A stretch of 64,000 nt of DNA from DTU064 sp045588245. GTDB lineage: Bacteria; Bacillota; Clostridia; Oscillospirales; CAG-272. The DNA is taken from contig JAZNDW010000012.1 of the NCBI GenBank assembly GCA_045588245.1, forward strand, positions 1-64,000. Reading direction: 5' to 3'. Position numbers and translations under genes: made by a program. Each line of letters begins with the position of its first letter. The first letter of the stretch is position 1. The notes under the pieces were generated by a model. It did no database searches. It was not told where the DNA came from and saw only the letters and a list, made by a program, of their open reading frames with translations. This document shows, piece after piece, positions 57,827 to 64,000 of this stretch.

Positions 57827-59635
57827 ATGACACGCAAGTTCACAGCTCTGGCGGCAGTGATTTTCGTTTTAGCCGCCGTTATATCAATTATACCCTTAAG
57901 TGTAGCCGCCGACGCACCTACCGATTCGGATGTTAAGGAATATTTTAATGACGCAGGCGTTGCTACCGTTATAACGAATAAATACTTTAGCGCAGGAACG
58001 ACGCCTACCGAATCGTTTATTTACGAGTATCTTTTTGCTTGCGGTGCACTTGAACCGTACTATCACGAGGGAGAAAATTATTTGTCCGTTTATGATCTTT
58101 CGTATACGGAATATATGCAGCTTGTTGCCGACAATATTCAAAATTACGTCGAAATGAAGGATTACCTTGCGGGTAACGGTGAATATGACGAAGCAACTGA
58201 CAGCGTACATATCGTGCGCGGCGGATTTGGTGACGCGTGGTGTTGGAAAGTCACAAACATCGTTAAAAACGGTGACACGTACATAGCAGAGGGCGTTTTC
58301 CTTTGCGGCACGCCCGATGAGATCACGACTGATATGCGTTACGGTTACGATTATTGGACTACTTCATACGGAAGCTTCAGCCCCATTGATTCCTGCATCA
58401 GAATGACGCTCAAGTATACGGGCGGCAAAACGAAGATCGTTGGTTACGAAAAGATTGACTATTATTATAATACAGAAGATTATTGCATTTACTCCAAGGA
58501 TGGCGGTGACAGTCTTACTAACAGATACAGAGCCGTTAACGTCCAAACTGACAGGAACTGCACGGTAACGCTGACGGACGGCACCGTAAGATTTGCCAAC
58601 TCAGATTATGCGTGGCTTATAGCAGGAGACGCCTCTGTCACCTTTAAGGTTGACGTGAAGGATGGCTATGAACTGTTGCCGGACGGTATTACCGTAACCG
58701 ATGAAACGGGAGAGCTGAACGTGATTCCCGCAGGACCGGAATCGTACACTGTGACGTCAACGACGGGTGCCGTAGTGATCAAAGTCGAGGTCGGCGAGAT
58801 CGAAACGGAAACAACGGAACCCGAGGAAACAACGGAACCTGAGGAATCAACGGAACCTGAGGAATCAACGACCCCCGAGGTAACGACTGAACCGGAGGAA
58901 TCGACGACTCCCGAGGAGTCGACAACTCCCGAGGAATCGACGACTCCCGAGGAATCGACGACACCCGAGGAATCGACAACACCCGAGGAATCGACGGAAC
59001 CGGAAGAATCGACGACCGTTGATTCCGAAACGGGAAACGAGAATACTCCCCCCGAGATCAATGATAATTACATACTGTTTGCCGAAACAACAAGCGGTAT
59101 CGTTGTAAATCTTAACGCAAGTGATCCTTCGCAGTTTGAAGGTGCAGAGCTTACAGTTTCCGAGATCACAGGTGACGCCAAGAACGAGCTTATCGAAATG
59201 ATCGATGAAGCAATCGGCAAGACGGATGCCATTATCTACGATCTTTCTTTTGTCAAAGATAACGCAACCGTTATGGATGCAGACGGCATCATGCTCGTTA
59301 CGGTGCCCGTGCCGAGCGGATGGTCTGCCGAAGAAGTTAAGATCTATTATTTGGACATTAACAGCGGAAGAATCGTTGATATGAACGGCACTGTCAGCGA
59401 AGACGGAAGCAGTATAACGTTCGTAACGAATCACTTCAGCTATTATGCCGTCGCAAAGCCTGCCGATACGAGCGGCTTTGTAAAGATCGGCGTGATCCTT
59501 CTTTCCGTTGCAGGTGCGATCGTCGTTATCGCGGCGGGCATCGTTGTCGGATGGATCATTTATCAGAAAAAGTTCAAAAACCATAACACTGCTCCGAAAA
59601 AAGCGGTTCAAAACGAGAATAACATCAAGCACTGA
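57827..59635 (+). CDS. Cell-surface protein with TTPEES repeat linker and C-terminal membrane anchor
   Basis: 602 residues. Signal peptide (about 1-28, cleavage near SVAADA), an N-terminal domain of about 300 residues with many aromatic residues and no recognised family, a linker of about 14 EES-T-[TE]-PE units (about 325-400), a second beta domain (about 410-540), then one membrane helix (VGVILL-like, about 552-577) and a basic tail. It ends in a membrane span, not an LPXTG motif. Probably a surface adhesin or sensor. Followed by a terminator, then the second sigma pair. Confidence 0.8.
   Translation: MTRKFTALAAVIFVLAAVISIIPLSVAADAPTDSDVKEYFNDAGVATVITNKYFSAGTTPTESFIYEYLFACGALEPYYHEGENYLSVYDLSYTEYMQLVADNIQNYVEMKDYLAGNGEYDEATDSVHIVRGGFGDAWCWKVTNIVKNGDTYIAEGVFLCGTPDEITTDMRYGYDYWTTSYGSFSPIDSCIRMTLKYTGGKTKIVGYEKIDYYYNTEDYCIYSKDGGDSLTNRYRAVNVQTDRNCTVTLTDGTVRFANSDYAWLIAGDASVTFKVDVKDGYELLPDGITVTDETGELNVIPAGPESYTVTSTTGAVVIKVEVGEIETETTEPEETTEPEESTEPEESTTPEVTTEPEESTTPEESTTPEESTTPEESTTPEESTTPEESTEPEESTTVDSETGNENTPPEINDNYILFAETTSGIVVNLNASDPSQFEGAELTVSEITGDAKNELIEMIDEAIGKTDAIIYDLSFVKDNATVMDADGIMLVTVPVPSGWSAEEVKIYYLDINSGRIVDMNGTVSEDGSSITFVTNHFSYYAVAKPADTSGFVKIGVILLSVAGAIVVIAAGIVVGWIIYQKKFKNHNTAPKKAVQNENNIKH
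58797..59022 (+). repeat. 15-bp tandem repeats encoding the TTPEES linker
   Basis: Repeats of a unit close to ACTCCCGAGGAATCG with third-position variation; the protein pattern is [TE]-[TE]-PEEST. Similar in idea to the PPETETD stalk at 15381 but unrelated in sequence. Copy number could vary by slippage in steps of five residues. Confidence 0.8.
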
Positions 59636-59648
59636 ATAAGTAAAAAAT

Positions 59649-59675
59649 GAAGCGTCTTACGGCGCTTCTTTTTTT
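59649..59675 (+). terminator. Terminator of the surface-protein gene
   Basis: GAAGCGTC and GGCGCTTC (one wobble) around TTAC, followed by a run of T. Confidence 0.8.
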
Positions 59676-59748
59676 ATAAAATATATGTGACCATAAGGTG
59701 AAAAAATGGTACTATATAGGTGAAGACAAAATAAAAGGGAGGTACGAC

Positions 59749-60309
59749 ATGGAAGACGGTAAAATAATTTCGCTTTTTTGGGCGCGCGACGAGCGTGCCA
59801 TAGACGAAACAAAGTCAAAATACGGCGCGTACTGCCGTGCTATAGCATATAATATTCTGTCTTCGACCGAGGATGCGGAGGAATGTGAAAACGATACGTA
59901 CATCGCCGCATGGGGAGCGATACCGCCCGAACGCCCGATGATGCTGCGTGCGTTTTTAGGCAAGATAACGCGCAACATCGCCTTAAAAAAGCATAGAGAA
60001 AAGCGCGCATCAAAGCGCGGCGGCGGAACCGTTACCGTATCTTTGGGTGAGCTTGAGGCGTGTCTGCCCGACTCGGGCGCTTTTTCTGATTCGCTGACGG
60101 AGTCGGAGCTTGGCGGGCTGATAGATTCTTTTTTACGGACACTGTCCGACGCGGAACGCCGCGTCTTCGTGTGCCGATATTGGTATTGCGACTCGATTGC
60201 CGAGATCGCCAAGCGCTTCGGTTACGGGCAGAGTAAAGTGAAGATGATGCTTTCCAGAACGAGAGGGAAGCTTAAAGAATATTTAGAGGAGGAAGGAGCT
60301 TTTATATGA
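59749..60309 (+). CDS. ECF-type sigma-70 family sigma factor (second copy)
   Basis: 186 residues from ATG at MEDGKII, chosen for the GGGAGG eight bases before it. Region 2 about 25-75 (DAEECENDTYIAAWGAIPP), region 4 about 130-180 (FVCRYWYCDSIAEIAKRFGY, LSRTRGKLKEYLEEEG). It shares with the sigma factor at 14482 the pattern E-E-x-x-N-D-T-x4-W-x2-I-P-P, placing both in one subfamily. Four-base overlap with the membrane protein that follows, its likely anti-sigma. Confidence 0.9.
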   Translation: MEDGKIISLFWARDERAIDETKSKYGAYCRAIAYNILSSTEDAEECENDTYIAAWGAIPPERPMMLRAFLGKITRNIALKKHREKRASKRGGGTVTVSLGELEACLPDSGAFSDSLTESELGGLIDSFLRTLSDAERRVFVCRYWYCDSIAEIAKRFGYGQSKVKMMLSRTRGKLKEYLEEEGAFI

Positions 60310-61514
60310 AACGGAACTATTTTCTTTTGGATGCAGTCGGTCTTATCGGGGACGACCTGATTATTGATGCGAAAAATAACGCTCTGCCGAAGACGGAACG
60401 CAAAAGCTTTCTTCACTCGTGGGGTGCTATAGCAGCGTGCCTGCTTATGATCGCGGCTATCAATATCTTCTTTATTATAAGATACAATATTGATCTGCAG
60501 ACGCCGTCGGACGACAACCCTGCCGCAGAGGATTTTACCGATGCTTCGACTGCAAAATATGAGATATATGTGTATAACGAAGAGATAGAAGCAGAAGCGA
60601 TGAACAACGAACCGCAGTATAAATTGCTTAATGAATTCTATCCGGATGCTTTTTCGTACGGAAATTTTGGCAGTATTCCGATGTTAGGATATTTTGTCAA
60701 TGAAAAGATGCATTATCACAGTAATGTTGAGAATCATATTTTTGATTACGAAAAGGACTGCGATATTCCGCATTCAAAGATAGTTAATACCTTGAAATTT
60801 GCGGGTGAAACCTACGACGTTGAGTATAGGTGCGGTAAAACTTCGGGTTATGTTGACGAAGCGGACGCTACCGTTTACGATACGTACGCCGTGTACGACT
60901 ACGACGGCGAGGAATATGACATCGAGTTTTACGTCCGCCTTGACGGGGAAGTGATAGGTGCTGCGGCGGACTGTGAACAGACAATGACTACTTTCAGCGT
61001 CGGAGAGGGCAAAGAGATGGCTCAAAAGTATCTCTGCGACATTCTCGGTGATGAGGCAGACGATTACGAGCTTTACCGTTATTATGAGAACGGACTTTAT
61101 CACGGGATCCATTTTTGCAACAAAATTGACGGTGTCCTGACAAACGATGTGATTTATATAGAGCTGACGGGCGACGGTATGCTAAATAAATATACGTCCG
61201 AAGGCAGAGGACGTTTTCTGCAGTATGAAGACGCTATAAGTGCGGAAGAGGTCAACACACACGTAGCTTATCTGAAAGAGAAGCTCGATCACCTCGGAAT
61301 CCCCACCTTGGAATCGGGAACTATAACCGAGCCTGCAATACTTGAATATAGCGGCGAGTTGTATATTTATCTTCGCTTAATTCCGGTTAAGGTCGAACAA
61401 GACGGGGAATGTATAGGATACCTGCGGCAAAGAACGTGGTTCTTTATAAAGATTGAAAACCAGAGCCAACAAAAAAATCGCGGGGGCTTAAGCCTCCGCG
61501 GTTTTTTTATTTGA
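60306..61514 (+). CDS. One-pass membrane protein, likely anti-sigma partner of the upstream sigma factor
   Basis: 402 residues. Cytoplasmic N-terminus (1-36) with FLLDAVGLIGDDLIIDAK at 6-23, membrane helix about 38-59, then an extracellular domain of about 340 residues of unknown fold, rich in acidic and aromatic residues. Its first 23 residues align without gaps to the LRR-stalk protein at 15042 (Phe6, Leu8, Asp16, Ala22 shared). The end of the frame runs through the terminator stem (NRGGLSLRGFFI) and overlaps the tail of khpA by eight bases. Anti-sigma function is inferred from position and topology. Confidence 0.82.
   Translation: MKRNYFLLDAVGLIGDDLIIDAKNNALPKTERKSFLHSWGAIAACLLMIAAINIFFIIRYNIDLQTPSDDNPAAEDFTDASTAKYEIYVYNEEIEAEAMNNEPQYKLLNEFYPDAFSYGNFGSIPMLGYFVNEKMHYHSNVENHIFDYEKDCDIPHSKIVNTLKFAGETYDVEYRCGKTSGYVDEADATVYDTYAVYDYDGEEYDIEFYVRLDGEVIGAAADCEQTMTTFSVGEGKEMAQKYLCDILGDEADDYELYRYYENGLYHGIHFCNKIDGVLTNDVIYIELTGDGMLNKYTSEGRGRFLQYEDAISAEEVNTHVAYLKEKLDHLGIPTLESGTITEPAILEYSGELYIYLRLIPVKVEQDGECIGYLRQRTWFFIKIENQSQQKNRGGLSLRGFFI
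61479..61508. terminator. Bidirectional terminator overlapping the end of a coding region
   Basis: CGCGGGGGC and GCCTCCGCG pair around TTAA, with seven A to the left and eight T to the right. It serves the rightward anti-sigma-like gene, whose last codons it encodes, and the leftward khpA operon. Confidence 0.85.
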
Positions 61515-61743
61515 TTTCGACATTGACCTTTTTGCCGGCGGTGTTTGCCGCAGCTTTCATAACGGAACGGATCGCTTTTGCGATTCTTCCGTGGCGTCCG
61601 ATCACCATACCCATATCGGACTCGGCTACCGTGAGTGTAAGATTAACGGTATTGTCGTTCTCGTGTTCCGTTACCGAAACTTCATCGGGGTGGTCGACTA
61701 TAGCTTTTGCAATATCAGATAAAACCTTATTAAGTTCGATCAT
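61507..61743 (-). CDS. khpA: KH-domain RNA-binding protein KhpA
   Basis: 78 residues. One KH domain with GMVIGRHGRIAKAIRSVM (GxxG loop) in the middle. Also known as YlqC/DUF2577-type KH; with KhpB it affects cell-wall growth and RNA binding in other Firmicutes. It follows rpsP as usual. The rimM-trmD-rplS genes normally next in line are missing; instead the operon ends in a terminator. Confidence 0.93.
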   Translation of the reverse strand: MIELNKVLSDIAKAIVDHPDEVSVTEHENDNTVNLTLTVAESDMGMVIGRHGRIAKAIRSVMKAAANTAGKKVNVEIK

Positions 61744-61816
61744 TATATTTGCACCTCGATTCGTCCCGGCATCCCGAGAGAATCAGTCCTTTCTTTAGAA
61801 TTTGTGAAGAAAAGCC

Positions 61817-62062
61817 TCACTCGATGATACCGCTCTTCTTGAGAAGCGCCTTAACAGTGTCTGTCGGCTGTGCGCCGTTCTTGATCCACTTCTGTGCCTT
61901 TTCAGCGTCTACCTTGATCGTGGAAGGTTCTGTTCTGGGATTGTAAAAACCGATTTCCTCGATGAATCTACCGTCGCGGGGGAAGCGAGAATCCGCTACT
62001 ACGATACGGTATGTGGGCTGCTTCTTCGCGCCTGTGCGCTTAAGTCTCATTTTAACTGCCAT
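61817..62062 (-). CDS. rpsP: 30S ribosomal protein S16
   Basis: 81 residues starting at MAVKMRLKRTGAKKQPTY with GGAGG upstream; a TTG inside the ribosome site is rejected. Standard S16: YRIVVADSRFPRDGRFIEE and IGFYNPRTEPS. A structural protein of the small subunit, needed in assembly. Second-last gene of the ylxM-ffh-rpsP-khpA unit. Confidence 0.97.
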   Translation of the reverse strand: MAVKMRLKRTGAKKQPTYRIVVADSRFPRDGRFIEEIGFYNPRTEPSTIKVDAEKAQKWIKNGAQPTDTVKALLKKSGIIE

Positions 62063-62116
62063 GATTTCCTCCAAAAAATGTAAATAAATATTTTTTAATT
62101 TATATAAACCCCGGGC

Positions 62117-63469
62117 TTAGAAGCCGAAATGGAGTTTACCTTTTTTTCCTGCGCGGCGCATCATGCGCGACGCTTCTTTTCCTGTCATCTGCTTCATCAT
62201 TTTCTTCATAGCTTCAAATTGCTTGAGCAGACGGTTGAGTTCTTCAACTTTGGTGCCGCTTCCGGCACAAATACGCTTTTTTCGGGAAGCGTTGATGATG
62301 TCGGGACGGCGGCGTTCGGCTTCCGTCATCGAAAGGATCATCGCCTCCGTGCGAGCCATCGCTTTTTCGTCGATCTTTGCATCCTTGAGCTGTGACGAAC
62401 TGACACCGGGGATCATACCGAGCAGCGAGTCAAGCGACCCCATGCCCTTGAGCTGATTGAGCTGTTCAAGATAATCCGAAAGGGTAAAGCTTGAATCGCG
62501 CATCTTGCGCTCAAGCTCCGCCGCTTGCTTTTCATCAAACTGCTGCTGTGCTTTTTCGATCAGCGTTAGCATATCACCCATACCGAGGATACGCTGTGCC
62601 ATTCTGTCAGGATGGAAAGGCTCGATAAGATCGATCTTTTCGCCCGTACCGATGAATTTGATCGGCTTGCCCGTTATGTGGCGGACGGAGAGGGCGGCGC
62701 CACCGCGCGTGTCACCGTCGAGCTTCGTTAAAATAACGCCCGTGATGTCAAGAAGGTCATTGAAGGATTTCGCAACATTGACGGCGTCCTGACCTGTCAT
62801 TGAGTCAACAACGAGAAGTATTTCAGTCGGATTTGCGATCTCTTTGATCTGTCGGAGCTCTTCCATGAGCTCTTCGTCGATGTGAAGTCGACCGGCTGTG
62901 TCAAGGAAGACCATATCGTTTCCGTGACGCTGTGCCTCGGCAATAGCCTGTCTTGCGATCTCTACGGGAGATACATCGGAGCCGAGCGTGAAAACGGGAA
63001 CGTCTATCTGCTCACCGAGCACCTGCAGTTGCTTGATAGCGGCAGGACGGTAAACGTCGCAGGCGGCAAGCAGAGGACGCTTGCTTTCGCGGTTCTTATA
63101 CATAGCCGCAAGCTTTGCGCAGTGCGTCGTTTTACCTGCGCCCTGTAAACCGCACACCATGATGACTGTCGGCGGCTTTGAGGCTATATTTAGCTTTGAA
63201 ACGGAGCCACCCATAATAGCGGTGAGTTCTTCGTTTACTATTTTTATGATCTGCTGAGCGGGGAGGAGCGATTCAAGCACCTCGGAGCCGACGGCACGTT
63301 CCGAAACAGACGCGATAAAATCCTTAACAACACGGTAGTTAACGTCAGCTTCGAGCAGAGCGAGCTTGACCTCGCGCATGCCGTCTTTTACGTCGGCAGC
63401 TGTGAGCTTGCCCTTATTTTTGAATTTGGAAAGGGCACGTGTAAGCTTATCGGAAAGGTTTGAAAACAT
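62117..63469 (-). CDS. ffh: Signal recognition particle protein Ffh
   Basis: 450 residues. N domain (1-85), GTPase G domain (about 90-295) with G1 GLQGAGKTTHCAKLA, G3 DTAGRLH, G4 TKLDGDTRGGAAL, and a methionine-rich M domain (about 320-445) ending KMMKQMTGKEASRMMRR, which binds SRP RNA and signal peptides. It targets membrane and secreted proteins to FtsY and SecYEG. No SRP RNA gene was found in the window. Confidence 0.97.
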   Translation of the reverse strand: MFSNLSDKLTRALSKFKNKGKLTAADVKDGMREVKLALLEADVNYRVVKDFIASVSERAVGSEVLESLLPAQQIIKIVNEELTAIMGGSVSKLNIASKPPTVIMVCGLQGAGKTTHCAKLAAMYKNRESKRPLLAACDVYRPAAIKQLQVLGEQIDVPVFTLGSDVSPVEIARQAIAEAQRHGNDMVFLDTAGRLHIDEELMEELRQIKEIANPTEILLVVDSMTGQDAVNVAKSFNDLLDITGVILTKLDGDTRGGAALSVRHITGKPIKFIGTGEKIDLIEPFHPDRMAQRILGMGDMLTLIEKAQQQFDEKQAAELERKMRDSSFTLSDYLEQLNQLKGMGSLDSLLGMIPGVSSSQLKDAKIDEKAMARTEAMILSMTEAERRRPDIINASRKKRICAGSGTKVEELNRLLKQFEAMKKMMKQMTGKEASRMMRRAGKKGKLHFGF

Positions 63470-63497
63470 CTACTGTATCCTATCGTCGTCAAGCGGA

Positions 63498-63854
63498 TCA
63501 ACTGTCCGCTATCATTTTGATTTTCTCGATCTGAGAAATAAGCTTCGATTTGGCGTTATCGTCACATAACGTGTCACAAACGCTTGTGATCTCGGCAACT
63601 ATCGAATCAACGAGCTTTTTTGTTTCGCTGTGTGACTTAGCGACGCCGAGAACCGTTTCAAGTTCGGTAAGCTGCGCTTCGCCTCGCTTGATGGCGTCGC
63701 GGACACCCTGACGGGAAATGCCCATTTCGTCGGCGATCTCCGATAAAGACAAGTCATCGTTATAATAATAGTTCATCGCTTCGCGCTGACGCGGCTGCAG
63801 AATCGCGCCGTAATAATCGAGCAAATTGCCGTAATTGAGGTCTTTTTCGAACAT
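63498..63854 (-). CDS. ylxM: YlxM/p13-like helix-turn-helix protein
   Basis: 118 residues from ATG at MFEKDLNYG, with GAGGTG five bases upstream; the ATG four codons earlier is less well placed. Helix-turn-helix of the sigma-region-4 type: LSEIADEMGISRQGVRDAIKR at about 40-62. The family always sits before ffh and is thought to act with the SRP pathway. First gene of the unit, with a consensus promoter. Confidence 0.93.
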   Translation of the reverse strand: MFEKDLNYGNLLDYYGAILQPRQREAMNYYYNDDLSLSEIADEMGISRQGVRDAIKRGEAQLTELETVLGVAKSHSETKKLVDSIVAEITSVCDTLCDDNAKSKLISQIEKIKMIADS

Positions 63855-63895
63855 TTCGCACCTCATTTATAGGTGTAAAGTAAAACGCTTTACAT

Positions 63896-63924
63896 AGTAT
63901 AACAGCACCGTATTCTTTTGTCAA
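63896..63924 (-). promoter_or_regulatory. Promoter of the ylxM-ffh-rpsP-khpA operon
   Basis: Minus strand TTGACA (63919-63924) and TATACT (63896-63901), 17-bp spacer. A TGTAAAG/CTTTACA inverted repeat follows just downstream. Confidence 0.88.
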
Positions 63925-63969
63925 TAGAAATTTCAAAAAATCTTTTGGATTTTTATAGTTTACAATTTG

Positions 63970-63998
63970 TTGACAATTAATTGTATAACCATTATAAT
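63970..63998 (+). promoter_or_regulatory. Consensus promoter of a rightward gene outside the window
   Basis: TTGACA (63970-63975) and TATAAT (63993-63998), perfect with a 17-bp spacer, reading out of the right edge and divergent from the ylxM promoter. Confidence 0.75.
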
Positions 63999-64000
63999 AA

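Noticed and set aside
58666..59061. Minus-strand frame over the TTPEES repeat
   Set aside because: An artefact of the 15-bp repeat (DSSGVVDSSGVV); no ribosome site.
1..64000. CRISPR array or restriction/defence island
   Set aside because: No direct repeats with unique spacers, cas genes, methylase or nuclease defence genes were seen; the only tandem repeats are inside coding regions.

Overview
The window looks like the chromosome of an anaerobic, probably gut-associated, spore-forming Clostridia (Firmicutes), most likely from a metagenome. Support comes from the Firmicutes order yqfC-yqfD-phoH-ybeY-era-recO-mutS2, the ylxM-ffh-rpsP-khpA signal-recognition block, a YlbJ homologue, sigma-A promoters with strict 17-bp spacing, AGGAGG-type ribosome sites, and an oxygen-sensitive glycyl radical enzyme with its activase. 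No species can be named from sequence reading alone.

Layout. (1) 1-4950 is a patchwork. A 3'-truncated GH2 beta-galactosidase uses different codons from everything after it. It abuts a short membrane-protein tail, a two-component system with two membrane proteins, and a fused remnant of a TetR regulator and a TSUP permease. (2) 5.1-13.9 kb holds a second two-component system with a terminator between its two genes, a BMP-type (nucleoside) ABC transporter operon, mntP and a DUF1540 protein. (3) 13.9-17 kb has tRNA-Pro(GGG), a duplicated tRNA 3' end with palindromes, and an ECF sigma factor coupled to a one-pass membrane protein carrying a PPETETD-repeat stalk and a leucine-rich-repeat ectodomain. 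(4) 17-27.7 kb is housekeeping (cyclophilin, coaE, transglycosylase, M18 aminopeptidase, prfA, Sua5, type IIA topoisomerase A) followed by three surface/SpoIID-type genes. (5) 27.7-32.6 kb on the minus strand is a trans-4-hydroxyproline dehydratase operon (activase, dehydratase, alpha/beta hydrolase, PHP phosphoesterase). (6) 32.7-45.3 kb carries a DtxR-like regulator, a multidomain lipoprotein, mgtE with an unusual leader, ylbJ, and the yqfC to mutS2 block. (7) 45.4-54.1 kb is plant-sugar metabolism (two sugar isomerase/epimerase paralogues, rhaB, rhaA, an AEC permease, a secreted GH43 arabinanase) plus a MATE transporter. (8) 54.2-61.5 kb is envelope biology (LTA-synthase-like sulfatase, an acyltransferase with a zinc-ribbon tail, a TTPEES-repeat surface protein) and a second ECF sigma/membrane-protein pair. 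(9) 61.5-64 kb is khpA-rpsP-ffh-ylxM.

The most interesting theme is envelope sensing. Two sigma/one-pass membrane-protein pairs of one sigma subfamily share an ungapped N-terminal cytoplasmic motif but carry unrelated ectodomains, one of them a leucine-rich-repeat head on a repeat stalk. They look like modular receptor/anti-sigma systems. Also notable are a 27-codon ORF plus a hairpin between ribosome site and start codon ahead of mgtE, the tRNA 3' duplication, and hydroxyproline and rhamnose operons that each lack an expected next step.
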